From contig DATAOC010000046.1 in the NCBI GenBank assembly GCA_036265915.1, forward strand, positions 1-64,000: a stretch of 64,000 nucleotides of DNA, written 5' to 3'. The notes under the pieces are model-generated. The model saw only the letters and a list, made by a program, of their open reading frames with translations, was not told where the DNA came from and ran no database searches. The position numbers were made by a program, and so were the translations under genes. Positions 8,851 to 18,003 of the stretch are shown here, piece after piece; position 1 is the stretch's first letter, and every line of letters starts with the position of its first letter. This DNA is from AR12 sp036265915. Lineage in GTDB: Bacteria > Methylomirabilota > Methylomirabilia > Rokubacteriales > CSP1-6.

Positions 8851-9617
8851 GTGACGCCGGGGTCGCGGCCGTTCCGATCGCCATCACCGGCGTGTCGAAG
8901 GCGTTCGGCCCGGTGCAGGCGCTCGCGGACGTCGACATGAGCGTGCGCGCGGGCGAGTTCGTCAGCGTGATCGGTCCGAGCGGCTGCGGCAAGACCACGC
9001 TGCTCAAGATCGTCGCCGGGCTCGTCTCCGCGGACGCGGGACGGGTCACCGTCGGCGACCGCACCGTGCGAGGGCCCGGGCGCGAGTGCAGCGTGGTCTT
9101 CCAGGACTTCGCGCTGCTGCCGTGGAGCAGCGCGCAGAAGAACGTGGAGTTCGGCCTGCTCCTGCAGGGGGTGGCGCCCGCCGTGCGCCAGGAGCGCGCC
9201 CGTCGGGCCATCGCGCGCGTCGGCCTCACGGGCTTCGAGGCGGCGTATCCGGCGCAGCTCTCCGGCGGGATGCAGCAGCGCGTGGGCCTCGCGCGCGCGC
9301 TCGCCGTCAATCCGCAGGTGCTGCTGCTCGACGAGCCGTTCGCGTCGATCGACGAGCAGACGCGGCGCGTGCTGCAGGACGACCTGCTGCGCGTCTGGTC
9401 CGACGAGCGCAAGACCGTCGTCCTGGTGACTCACAGCATGGACGAGGCGATCTATCTCTCCGACCGCGTGGTCGTGCTCAGCCCGCGGCCCGGCCGCGTG
9501 CACCAGGTGCTCGACGTCCCGCTGCCGCGGCCGCGGGAGCTCGGCGACGTGCGGGCCTCGGCCGCGTTCGCCGGCCTCGTCGACGGGCTCTGGAAGATGC
9601 TGAGGAAGCTGCAGTGA
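8847..9617 (+). CDS. NitT/TauT-type ABC ATPase (SsuB/TauB-like)
   Basis: A 256-residue ABC ATPase with Walker A GPSGCGKTT (about residues 43-51), Q-loop 'VVFQDFALLPW', signature LSGGMQQR (near 138), Walker B VLLLDEP (near 157) and switch His in 'VLVTHSMDEA'. These are the standard features of the nitrate/sulfonate/taurine ATPase branch. The GTG at 8847 overlaps the permease stop (GTGA); another in-frame GTG at 8838 is possible. It drives the importer formed with the permeases on either side. Confidence 0.92.
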   Translation: MSDAGVAAVPIAITGVSKAFGPVQALADVDMSVRAGEFVSVIGPSGCGKTTLLKIVAGLVSADAGRVTVGDRTVRGPGRECSVVFQDFALLPWSSAQKNVEFGLLLQGVAPAVRQERARRAIARVGLTGFEAAYPAQLSGGMQQRVGLARALAVNPQVLLLDEPFASIDEQTRRVLQDDLLRVWSDERKTVVLVTHSMDEAIYLSDRVVVLSPRPGRVHQVLDVPLPRPRELGDVRASAAFAGLVDGLWKMLRKLQ

Positions 9618-10351
9618 AGGGCGATCGCTTCGCCGGGGTGACCGCGGTGGTGGCGCTCGCGCTCGCCTGGGAGCTGGTGGGCCGCCTCGACCTCTCGCTG
9701 TTCCTGCCGCCACTGTCGCGCGTGCTCGTGGCCTGGTGGCGGTTGCTCGGGGACGGCACGCTCGCGCGCGCGGCCGGCTCGAGCCTCGGCTCGCTCGTGA
9801 AGGGCTTCGTGCCGGCGGCGGTCCTCGGCGTCATGGTGGGGCTGGCGATGGGACGGTTCCGGCCCGTGCGGCTGGTGCTCGACGGCTGGGTCAACGCGCT
9901 GATGGCCGCCCCGCTGTCCGCGCTGGTGCCGATCCTCATCGCGCTGTTCGGCCTGCGCGACACGGTGGTGGCCGCGACGGTGTTCACCTTCGCGTTCTTC
10001 GTCGTCGTGGTCAACACCGCCGCCGGCGTGCGCGGTACCGAGCGCTCGCTCGTCGAGATGGCGCGGGCGTTCGGCGCCGGGGAGGGCGCGCTGTTCGCGC
10101 GGATCTATCTGCCGGCCGCGCTGCCCGCCATCATGCTGGGGCTGCGGCTCGGCGTGGTGCAGGCGGTCAAGGGCATGGTCGTCGGGGAGATGCTGATCTC
10201 GCTGGTCGGCCTCGGCGAGCGGCTGATCTACTACGGCAACACCTTCCTGATCACCGAGCTGTACGCGGTCATCCTGTCCGTGCTCGTGGTGGCCGTGGTG
10301 GCGGCACAGCTCGCCCAGGCCTGTGACCGCGCGCTGGTGCGCTGGACCTGA
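9614..10351 (+). CDS. NitT/TauT-type ABC permease (second of pair)
   Basis: A 245-residue polytopic membrane protein of the same family as the permease at 8116, with an EAA-type loop 'EMARAFGAGEGALFARIYLP' near residues 153-172. Its GTG start overlaps the ATPase stop by 4 bases. Having two distinct permeases around one ATPase suggests a heterodimeric translocation pore. The two permeases are related and may derive from a duplication. Confidence 0.88.
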   Translation: MKGDRFAGVTAVVALALAWELVGRLDLSLFLPPLSRVLVAWWRLLGDGTLARAAGSSLGSLVKGFVPAAVLGVMVGLAMGRFRPVRLVLDGWVNALMAAPLSALVPILIALFGLRDTVVAATVFTFAFFVVVVNTAAGVRGTERSLVEMARAFGAGEGALFARIYLPAALPAIMLGLRLGVVQAVKGMVVGEMLISLVGLGERLIYYGNTFLITELYAVILSVLVVAVVAAQLAQACDRALVRWT

Positions 10352-10355
10352 GCCG

Positions 10356-11369
10356 ATGACGGTCGACGTCCACATTCACTTCCTGTCGCCGCTGGCGCTC
10401 GATGCCGCGCGCCGGACGCCGGACGGCCTGGGGGTGCGCGTGCTGGACGACGGCCCTCGGCCGCGGCTGGTGGTCGGCGACGAGGCGCCGACACGGCCGC
10501 TGCTCGAGGCGCTGTACACGCTCGACGCCCACACGCGGTTCCTGGACGCGCAGGGAATCGACACGGCGCTCTTCGGCCCGCTCATGGACGTGGCCGGCTA
10601 CGCGCTGCCGCCGGCGCAGGCGGCACGCTGGAGCCGCGCGCAGAACGAGGCGCTGGCGGAGACGCTGAACGGCGCCGGCGACCGCCACGCCGGCCTGGCC
10701 GCGGTGCCGCTGCAGGACCCTGCTCTCGCGGCGGCCGAGCTGCGCTTCGCCGTCGGCTCGCTCGCGCTCCGCGGCGCCATGATCGATCCCAACGCGCTCG
10801 GCCGGCCGCTCGGCGACCGGGCCTTCGACCCGTTCTGGGCGGCCGCCGCCGACCTCGAGGCACCGGTCGTGCTCCATCCGTTCCTGCTCGAGGCCGTGGA
10901 GCGCTTCGGGCGACACTATCTGCACAACCTCGTCGGTTACCCGTTCGAGACGACGCTGGCCGCGGCCAGCCTGATCCTGGGCGGCGCGCTCGATCGCTTC
11001 CCCGGGTTGCAGGTGGTCCTCGTGCACGGCGGCGGCTTCCTGCCCTATCACATCGGTCGGTTCGATCGTGGACACGTGACGCGGCCGGAGGCGCGCGCCG
11101 ACGGCGCCGGGGTGCCGAGCGGCTATCTGCGGCGCTTCCACTACGACACGCTGCTGCAGTCGCCGCCGGCGCTGGCGTACCTCGTGAGGCTGGTCGGCGA
11201 CGATCGCGTGCTGCTGGGCAGCGATCATCCGTTCTGGCTCGGCGATCCCGAGCCCGGGCGCATCGTGCGCGCGGCGGGGCTCTCGCCGGCAGCGGAGGCC
11301 AGGATCCTCGGCGACAACGCGGTGCGTCTCTTCCATCTCGCGCACGCGGCGCGCGGATCTCGCACATGA
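10356..11369 (+). CDS. Amidohydrolase of the ACMSD-like (Amidohydro_2) family
   Basis: A 337-residue TIM-barrel metal-dependent hydrolase/decarboxylase. Metal ligands are recognisable: HxH at residues 6-8 (DVHIHF), 'VVLHPF' near 171, 'LVHGGG' near 225 and 'LLGSDHPF' near 288. This set and spacing match aminocarboxymuconate-semialdehyde decarboxylase and related non-oxidative decarboxylases of aromatic acids. The chosen ATG lies 4 bases after the permease stop. In a molybdenum-hydroxylase operon it would plausibly act on a hydroxylated ring compound or its ring-opened product, by decarboxylation or hydrolysis; the substrate is unproven. Confidence 0.85.
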   Translation: MTVDVHIHFLSPLALDAARRTPDGLGVRVLDDGPRPRLVVGDEAPTRPLLEALYTLDAHTRFLDAQGIDTALFGPLMDVAGYALPPAQAARWSRAQNEALAETLNGAGDRHAGLAAVPLQDPALAAAELRFAVGSLALRGAMIDPNALGRPLGDRAFDPFWAAAADLEAPVVLHPFLLEAVERFGRHYLHNLVGYPFETTLAAASLILGGALDRFPGLQVVLVHGGGFLPYHIGRFDRGHVTRPEARADGAGVPSGYLRRFHYDTLLQSPPALAYLVRLVGDDRVLLGSDHPFWLGDPEPGRIVRAAGLSPAAEARILGDNAVRLFHLAHAARGSRT

Positions 11370-13681
11370 CGGAGGCGATCGGTCGGTCGGTGCTGCGCCA
11401 GGAAGACCGCCGGCTGCTGAGCGGTCGCGGCCGGTACGCGGGCGACTTCCGGCTGCCCGGCATGCTGCACGGGGCCGTGCTCCGCTCGCCGCATGCGCAC
11501 GCGCGGCTCGGCGCCATCCGGTGCGCGGCGGCGCGGGCGCTGCCCGGCGTGATGGCGGTGATCACGGCGCAGGACCTGGGCGCGATCGGCCGCATCCCGG
11601 TGCGTCTGGGCCCGCGCCCGAGCATCGTGGCATGCCTGCAGCCGCCGCTGGCGCGTGACAAGGTCCGCTACGTCGGCGAGCCCGTCGCCTTCGTCGTCGC
11701 CGACAGCCGCTACGTCGCCGAGGACGCGCTGGAGCTGATGGAGGTCGACTACGATCCACTGCCGAGCGTGGCCGACGCGCGGCAGGCGGTCGAGCCCGGC
11801 GCGCCCGTGCTGCACGACGCGATCGGCGGCAACGTGGTGGCCACGCTCGACACGCGTCGCGGCGACGCCGACGCCGCGATGGCGACGGCCCACACCCGCG
11901 TGCGCGAGCGCCTGGCCGTGCAGCGGCACACCGGCGTCCCGCTCGAGACGCGCGGTCTCACCGCGGCCTTCGACGCCGGCACCGGCGTGCTGCGGCTCTG
12001 GGGCGTGGCCAAGGTGCCGCACTTCAACCGCCGCGTGCTCGCCGACCTGCTCGAGTATCCCGAGCACCTCATCCAGTTCGTCGAGCTGGAGGTCGGCGGC
12101 GGCTTCGGCATACGGGGCGAGTTCTATCCGGAGGACCTGCTGGTGCCGTGGACGGCCATGCGCCTGCAGCGGCCGGTGCAGTGGATCGAGGACCGCCGCG
12201 AGCACCTCATGGCGGCCAACCATTCGCGACAGCAGTGGCACGAGACCGAGATGGGCTTCGACGCCGGCGGACGCCTGGTGGCGCTGATCGATCGATTCAT
12301 CACCGACATGGGCGGCTACATCCGCACGCACGGGGTGCTGGTGCCGGAGCTCACCGGCGCCCTGCTGCCGGGGCCGTACCGCATTCCGCACTACCTGTCC
12401 GAGATCCGGTGCGTGCTCACGAACAAGACGCCGACCGGCACCTATCGGGGTCCCGGACGATTCGAGTGCACGTTCGTGCGCGAGCGGCTGATGGACATCG
12501 CCGCCGCGCGGCTCGGCATCGACCGGCTCGAGCTCCGGCGGCGCAACTTCGTGACGCCGGCCGAGATGCCCTACGAGGTCGGCGGGGCGTCGCTCAACCA
12601 GAAGACGGTCTACGACTGCGGCGACTACGCGTCCGCGCTCGACCACGCGCTCGACGCGCTCGACCACTCGCGCGCGCGCCGCGAGCAGGCGGAGGCCCGG
12701 CGGCAGGGGCGCTATGTCGGCATCGGGGTCGCGTGCCTGGTCGAGAAAGCGGGGCTGGGCCCCTGGGAGTACGCGCGGGTCGAGGTCGACGCCACCGGCC
12801 ACGTCGTCGTCTACTCCGGCGTCGCCGCCGTCGGGCAGGGCATCGACACGACGCTGGCCCAGGTCTGCGCGGACGCGCTGAGCCTGCCGCCCGAGCGCAT
12901 CAGCGTGGTCCACGGCGACAGCGCGCGGGTGCCGTTTGGCGTGGGCGGCTTCGCCAGCCGCGGCGCCTCGGTGGCGCTGCCGGCGGCGGCGGCCGCCGCG
13001 CGCAAGGTGCGCGACAAGATTCTCCGAGTGGCGGCCGCGACGCTCGAGGCCGCGCCCGAGGATCTCGTCCTTTCCGACGGCGCGGTGCACGTGCGCGGCG
13101 TGCCGGATCGGCGCGCCACGTTCAGAGACCTCGCGCGCGCGGCGATTCCCGGGCCGCCGGGCATGGAGCCCGGGCTCTACGCGACCGATTTCTTCCAGGC
13201 GCCGAAGATGACGTATCCGTACGGCACCCACGCGGCGCTGGTGGAGGTCGACGGTGAAACGGGCGAGGTGAAGATCCTGCGTTACGCCATCGCCTACGAC
13301 ATCGGCCGCGCGGTGAACCCGATGATCGTGGACGGCCAGCTGGTCGGCGCCCTCGCCCAGGGCATCGGCGGCGCCCTGCTCGAGGAGCTCGTGTACGACG
13401 AGCAGGGACAGCTGCTCACCAGCACGCTGATGGACTATCTGATGCCGACGGCGATGGAGATGCCGGCGGTGACCGCCGTGCGGATTCTCGAGGAGACGCC
13501 GACGCCGCTGAACCCGCTCGGCGTCAAGGGCGCGGGCGAGGGCGGCAGCTCGGGATGCGGCGGCGCCATCGCCAACGCGGTGGCGGACGCGCTGGCCCCG
13601 CTCGGGGTGGCCATCACCGCGCTGCCGCTCACACCGGACCGGCTCTCGGCGCTGATGCGCGCCGCGCGCGGCGAGGCCTGA
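11366..13681 (+). CDS. Molybdenum hydroxylase large (molybdopterin-binding) subunit, first copy
   Basis: A 771-residue xanthine dehydrogenase/CoxL-family catalytic subunit. Visible are the N-terminal 'EDRRLLSGRGRYAGD' opening, 'EVGGGFGIRGEFYPED' (molybdopterin contact, near residues 240-255), the active-site loop TYRGPGR (near 360) and 'VKGAGEGGSSGCGG' near 720, which carries the catalytic glutamate. The loop lacks the AYxCSFR signature of true CO dehydrogenase, so the enzyme is a form II-like hydroxylase of unknown substrate. It overlaps the amidohydrolase gene by 4 bases and is followed at once by a second large-subunit gene. Confidence 0.92.
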   Translation: MTEAIGRSVLRQEDRRLLSGRGRYAGDFRLPGMLHGAVLRSPHAHARLGAIRCAAARALPGVMAVITAQDLGAIGRIPVRLGPRPSIVACLQPPLARDKVRYVGEPVAFVVADSRYVAEDALELMEVDYDPLPSVADARQAVEPGAPVLHDAIGGNVVATLDTRRGDADAAMATAHTRVRERLAVQRHTGVPLETRGLTAAFDAGTGVLRLWGVAKVPHFNRRVLADLLEYPEHLIQFVELEVGGGFGIRGEFYPEDLLVPWTAMRLQRPVQWIEDRREHLMAANHSRQQWHETEMGFDAGGRLVALIDRFITDMGGYIRTHGVLVPELTGALLPGPYRIPHYLSEIRCVLTNKTPTGTYRGPGRFECTFVRERLMDIAAARLGIDRLELRRRNFVTPAEMPYEVGGASLNQKTVYDCGDYASALDHALDALDHSRARREQAEARRQGRYVGIGVACLVEKAGLGPWEYARVEVDATGHVVVYSGVAAVGQGIDTTLAQVCADALSLPPERISVVHGDSARVPFGVGGFASRGASVALPAAAAAARKVRDKILRVAAATLEAAPEDLVLSDGAVHVRGVPDRRATFRDLARAAIPGPPGMEPGLYATDFFQAPKMTYPYGTHAALVEVDGETGEVKILRYAIAYDIGRAVNPMIVDGQLVGALAQGIGGALLEELVYDEQGQLLTSTLMDYLMPTAMEMPAVTAVRILEETPTPLNPLGVKGAGEGGSSGCGGAIANAVADALAPLGVAITALPLTPDRLSALMRAARGEA

Positions 13682-16026
13682 TGGCCGGCTACGTGAGCCG
13701 CAGCATCAAGCGCACCGAGGACCCGCCGCTGCTGATGGGGCGCGCGCACTTCATCGGCGACCTGCGGCTGCCCGGCCTGCTCGCGGTGAAGTTCCTGCGC
13801 TCGCCGCACGCCCGCGCGCGCATCGTCGCCATCGACACGCGCGCCGCCCTCGCGATCCCGGGCGTCGAGGCCGTCGTCACCGGACCCGAGCTGCTCGGCA
13901 GCACGCGGCCGATCCGCGCGGTGATGAGCGGCGCCGGCTACAAGGCGAGCGGGTGGCCGGCCCTCGCGCACGACACCGTGCGCTTCGCGGGCGAGGCGGT
14001 GGCCGCCGTGGTCGCCAGCGATCAGTACCGGGCGGAGGACGCCCTGGACGCCATCGACGTCGCCTACGAGCCGTTGCCGGCCGCCGTCGACGCCGAGGCG
14101 GCGATGCGACCGGGCGCGCCACTCGTCCACGCCGAGCTCGGCGACAACATCGTGTTCCACACGCATTTCGAGAACGGCGACGTCGCGGCCGCGCTCGGGG
14201 CGGCCGACATCCGACTGTCGGAGACGTTCCGCCACGCGCGCTGCTCGTCGTCGCCGATGGAGCCGCGCGGCGTGATGGCCACGCTCGATCCCGTGGACGG
14301 CATGCTGACGGTGTGGGCGTCGACGCAGTCGCCGCACCTCATGCGCAGCGGCCTGGCAGAGGCGCTCGGCCTCGCCGAGTCGCGCATCCGCATCCTGTGC
14401 CCCTCGGTCGGCGGCGGCTTCGGCCCGAAGATGCACCTCTATCCCGAGGACGTGGTCGTCGCCGCGCTTGCGCGCCGGCTGCGACGGCCGGTGCGGTGGC
14501 TGGAGGACCGCCGCGAGAACCTCCTCGCCAGCGCGCAGGCGCGCGAGCACGTCAACCACGTCGAGATCGGCGCCCGCGCCGATGGCACGCTGCTCGCGCT
14601 CCGCTCGACTCTCATCTGCGACTCGGGCGCGTATTCCGTCTACCCGGTCACCGCGTCGCTGGAGCCGCTCACCGCGGCCGGCATCCTGCCCGGGCCGTAC
14701 CGGCTGCCCGCACTCGCGTACGACGCCTACGCGGTGGCGACCAACAAGTGCCCCGCGGGCGCCTACCGCGGGGTCGGCATGGCGCTGGGAACGTTCGTGC
14801 GCGAGCGGCTCGTCGACATGATCGCCCGCCGCGCGCGCCTCGATCCCGCCGACGTGCGGCGCCGGAACCTGATCGAGACGAGCGCGCTGCCGTTCACCAC
14901 CGCGTCCGGGCTGGTCGTCGACAGCGGCAACCCGCGCGAGTCGCTCGAGCGCGCGCTGGCAGAAAGCGACTACGCGCGCGTGCGGGCCGGCGGCGGGAGC
15001 ACGCCGGGCGGCAAGTACCGCGGCGTCGGCGTGGCCGCGTACACCGAGTTCACCGGGATGGGCTCCGGGACGTTCCGGCGCCGGGGGATGAAGCAGGTGT
15101 CCGGTCACGACGCGGCCACCGTGCGCGTCGAGCCGACCGGCGAGATTCGCGGCTTCGTGAGCGCGGCGTCGCAGGGGCAGGGGCACGCGACCACGCTGGC
15201 GCAGGTGCTGGCCGACGAGCTGGGCGCGGCGCTCGAGGCCGTCACCATCGTGGAGGGCGACACCGAGCGCTGTCCGTACGGCAGCGGCTCGTTCGCCAGC
15301 CGCAGCATGGTCGTCAGCGGCGGGGCGCTGGTGCTGGCCGCGCGGCGCGTGCGCGAGAAGATCACCACGATCGCGGCCCACATGCTCGAGGCGGCGCGCG
15401 ACGACCTCGTCCTCGAGGGCGGCGCCATCGCCGTACGCGGCGCGCCCGGTCGCGCGCTGACCCTCGCGCAGGTCGCCGATCTCGCGTACCGGCCCGCGGG
15501 CGGCACACTGCCATCGGGCCTCGACCCCGCGCTGGAGGCCACGCAGTACTACGACCCGCCGCCGGCGACGTTCTCGAACGGCACGCACGTGGCCGTCGTG
15601 GACGTCGACCCCGACACCGGACAGGTCGAGATCGTCCGGCACGTCGTGGTGGAGGACTGCGGTCGCATCGTGAATCCGATGATCGTCGACGGCCAGACCC
15701 ACGGCGCCGTCGCGCAAGGGATCGGCAACGCGCTCTACGAGGAATTCCGCTACGACGCCGGCGGCCAGCCGCTCACGACCACGTTCATGGACTACCTCAT
15801 CCCCGGGACCATGGAGGTGCCGCCGATCGACGTGGTTCATCTCGAGACGCCGCCCGCGGTGACGGTCACCGGCTTCAAGGGCATGGCCGAGGGCGGCACC
15901 ATCGGCTCGACCGCGGCCGTCGCCAACGCCGTCGCCGACGCGCTGGCCTCGCTCGGCATCGAGATCCGCGAGCTGCCGGTCACGCCCGATCGGCTCTACC
16001 GACTCCTGAGGACATCACAGCCATGA
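13681..16026 (+). CDS. Molybdenum hydroxylase large (molybdopterin-binding) subunit, second copy
   Basis: A 781-residue paralogue of the preceding subunit. It has 'RTEDPPLLMGRAHFIGD' at the N-terminus, 'SVGGGFGPKMHLYPED' near residues 242-257, the active-site loop AYRGVGM (near 361) and 'FKGMAEGGTIGST' (near 733) with the catalytic Glu. The loop differs from that of the first copy, so the two probably act on different substrates or successive steps. The ATG uses the final A of the preceding stop (TGATG). Only one FAD and one 2Fe-2S subunit gene is present in the operon. Confidence 0.92.
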   Translation: MAGYVSRSIKRTEDPPLLMGRAHFIGDLRLPGLLAVKFLRSPHARARIVAIDTRAALAIPGVEAVVTGPELLGSTRPIRAVMSGAGYKASGWPALAHDTVRFAGEAVAAVVASDQYRAEDALDAIDVAYEPLPAAVDAEAAMRPGAPLVHAELGDNIVFHTHFENGDVAAALGAADIRLSETFRHARCSSSPMEPRGVMATLDPVDGMLTVWASTQSPHLMRSGLAEALGLAESRIRILCPSVGGGFGPKMHLYPEDVVVAALARRLRRPVRWLEDRRENLLASAQAREHVNHVEIGARADGTLLALRSTLICDSGAYSVYPVTASLEPLTAAGILPGPYRLPALAYDAYAVATNKCPAGAYRGVGMALGTFVRERLVDMIARRARLDPADVRRRNLIETSALPFTTASGLVVDSGNPRESLERALAESDYARVRAGGGSTPGGKYRGVGVAAYTEFTGMGSGTFRRRGMKQVSGHDAATVRVEPTGEIRGFVSAASQGQGHATTLAQVLADELGAALEAVTIVEGDTERCPYGSGSFASRSMVVSGGALVLAARRVREKITTIAAHMLEAARDDLVLEGGAIAVRGAPGRALTLAQVADLAYRPAGGTLPSGLDPALEATQYYDPPPATFSNGTHVAVVDVDPDTGQVEIVRHVVVEDCGRIVNPMIVDGQTHGAVAQGIGNALYEEFRYDAGGQPLTTTFMDYLIPGTMEVPPIDVVHLETPPAVTVTGFKGMAEGGTIGSTAAVANAVADALASLGIEIRELPVTPDRLYRLLRTSQP

Positions 16027-17006
16027 AGCCGAGACTATTGGCGACAAGCGTCCTGTTGCTCGCGCTCGCCGCGATGCTCGCCGCGCCGGGACCACGCGCG
16101 GCGGCGCAGGCGAAGCTGCGCATCCGGGTGGCCGCGCTCACGCTGCCGGTCTTCAACCCGATCATCGTGAGCCTGATGAGGGAGAAGGGCTTCGATGCCC
16201 GCCACGGGCTCGAGATGGACGTGAAGCCGTACCCGTCGATCGCCGCCTTCTACGCCGCGCTGGCGACGGGCGAGGTCGACACGACGGTCGTCGGCGGTCC
16301 GACGGTGTTCCAGAAGATGCGCAACGAAGGCGTGCCGCTCAGGATCGTGGCCACCATCGTGCCGCAGTCCGACCTCGTCATCATGACGGCCAGCCCGGAC
16401 ATCAAGAGCCTCGGCGATCTCAAAAGCAAGACGCTGGCGGCCGACATGGGCTCGCAGCAGTACCAGGCCGTCGCCATCTACGGCCGCTCCAAGGGCCTCG
16501 CCGTCGGCACCGACGTGACGGTGGTGCAGGCGAGCTTCGCGCTGGCGCGCACGCAGCTCGCGGCCGGGCGTGTCGACGCGGCCATGGTCATCGAGCCGAT
16601 CGCGACCATGATGCTGAAGGAGAACCCGTCGTACCGGATGATCTTCAACGGCGGCACGGCGTGGCGGGAGCTCACCGGCGAGGAAGGCTGGGAGCTGGTG
16701 GTGCCGCTGCGCGAGGAGCTCATCAAGCGGGCGCCGGCCGCGGTGTCGCAGTGGATCGCCGCGCTGCAGGACGTCCAGGCCTACATCAAGCAGAACGTGG
16801 ACGAAGCCGACGCCATCGTCGCGCGCACGGTGAAGCTGCCGCCCGGGATCTTCAAGGACGCGATCGCGAGCGGACGCTGGGTGGTCGACGTGCGGCCGGC
16901 GTGGGGCGAGCGCGAGCGCAAGAGCATCTGGGACATGTTCGAGCGCGCGGTGGCGGCGAAGTACGTCGAGAAGCTGCCGGACCAGGCCATCATCTATGCG
17001 CCGTGA
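16023..17006 (+). CDS. SsuA/NMT1-like ABC substrate-binding protein (tandem copy 1)
   Basis: A 327-residue periplasmic binding protein. A signal peptide (residues 1-27, ending GPRAAAQA) is followed by 'RVAALTLPVFNPIIVSLMRE' and 'YYAALATGEVDT'-type segments of the nitrate/sulfonate binder fold. The ATG overlaps the preceding stop (ATGA). It is clearly homologous to the next gene along its whole length, sharing 'AADMGS', 'VTVVQA', 'ARTQL' and a C-terminal 'IWDMF'. Both sit ahead of a single permease-ATPase pair, so two binders may feed one transporter. Confidence 0.85.
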   Translation: MKPRLLATSVLLLALAAMLAAPGPRAAAQAKLRIRVAALTLPVFNPIIVSLMREKGFDARHGLEMDVKPYPSIAAFYAALATGEVDTTVVGGPTVFQKMRNEGVPLRIVATIVPQSDLVIMTASPDIKSLGDLKSKTLAADMGSQQYQAVAIYGRSKGLAVGTDVTVVQASFALARTQLAAGRVDAAMVIEPIATMMLKENPSYRMIFNGGTAWRELTGEEGWELVVPLREELIKRAPAAVSQWIAALQDVQAYIKQNVDEADAIVARTVKLPPGIFKDAIASGRWVVDVRPAWGERERKSIWDMFERAVAAKYVEKLPDQAIIYAP

Positions 17007-17028
17007 CGCCGGCGCCGGGGGGACGAGC

Positions 17029-18003
17029 ATGAGGCGACGAGTGGCCGTGCACGCGGTGGTGCTGGCGCTGTGCGCCGCAGCGCTCACGCTGGCGGCGCCG
17101 GCGAGGAGTCAGGAGCCGATCAAGGTCAAGATCGCGCGGCTGGCGTTTCCCTCGCTGACGACGCTCATGGTCGACGTCGTGAAGGACCAGGGGCTCGACC
17201 GCAAGCACGGGATCGACCTGGACCCGCAGACGTTCGGCGCGGTGTCGGCCTACTATGCCGCGCTCGCCACCGGCGAGGTCGACATGCTGCCGGCGGGACC
17301 GCACGTGCTGCAGAAGATGCGGCTGGAGGGCGTGCCCATTCGCGCGACCCTGACCTACGCGCGGCTGAACGCCCTGGCCGTCATCAGCGGCGACCCGGCG
17401 ATCAAGACCATCGCCGACCTCAAGGGCAAGTCCATCGCCGCCGACATGGGGTCCTCGGAATACCAGATCCTGGCACTCTACGGACGCAGCCAGGGCGTCG
17501 TGTTCGGCAAGGACGTGACCGTGGTGCAGGCCGGGCCACCGATGGCGCGGACGCAGCTGCAGAGCAAGCGCGTCGACGCCGCCATGACATGGGAGCCCTC
17601 CGCGACCCTTACCCTGCGTGACAACCCGCAGTACCGCACCATCCTCACCGGCGACACCGCGTGGAAGGAGATCGCCAGGGCGGACGGCTGGGAGCTGGTG
17701 CTCGCCGTGCGCGAGGACTTTCTGCGGCGCAGCCCGGAAGCGGTGCCGCGCCTGCTGCGCATGTTCCAGGACGGCCAGCGCTTCATCAAGACGAACGTGG
17801 AGGCCGCCGATCGCATCGTGGCCGGCAGCGTGAAGCTGCCGCCGGGCGTGCTGAAGGAGGCGGTCCAGTCCGGACGCCTGGTGTACGACATCCAGCCCGC
17901 GTGGGAGAGCGAGCGCACGGTCATCTGGGACATGTTCAAGGTGGCCGTGGACTCCGGCTACCTGCCGAAGCTGCCGGACGAGGGCGCGATCTACAAGCCC
18001 TGA
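17029..18003 (+). CDS. SsuA/NMT1-like ABC substrate-binding protein (tandem copy 2)
   Basis: A 324-residue periplasmic binding protein with a signal peptide (residues 1-25). It is a diverged tandem duplicate of the preceding gene: both contain AALATGEVD, QKMR.EGVP, the AADMGS turn, 'VTVVQA' and the C-terminal KLPPG...IWDMF block. The ATG at 17029 has a GGGGGGACGA site upstream and starts a good signal peptide, so it is preferred to the in-frame ATG at 16996. Residues lining the cleft have diverged, which suggests different ligands for the two copies. Confidence 0.85.
   Translation: MRRRVAVHAVVLALCAAALTLAAPARSQEPIKVKIARLAFPSLTTLMVDVVKDQGLDRKHGIDLDPQTFGAVSAYYAALATGEVDMLPAGPHVLQKMRLEGVPIRATLTYARLNALAVISGDPAIKTIADLKGKSIAADMGSSEYQILALYGRSQGVVFGKDVTVVQAGPPMARTQLQSKRVDAAMTWEPSATLTLRDNPQYRTILTGDTAWKEIARADGWELVLAVREDFLRRSPEAVPRLLRMFQDGQRFIKTNVEAADRIVAGSVKLPPGVLKEAVQSGRLVYDIQPAWESERTVIWDMFKVAVDSGYLPKLPDEGAIYKP

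Noticed and set aside
5753..16026. Aerobic carbon monoxide dehydrogenase (coxMSL)
   Set aside because: Both large subunits lack the AYxCSFR active-site loop of true CO dehydrogenase, and gene order differs from coxMSL.
13953..17006. A 1017-codon plus-strand frame covering the second large subunit and binding protein
   Set aside because: Only the part from 16023 is a real protein (signal peptide plus binder). The earlier part is an out-of-frame shadow of the molybdenum subunit.
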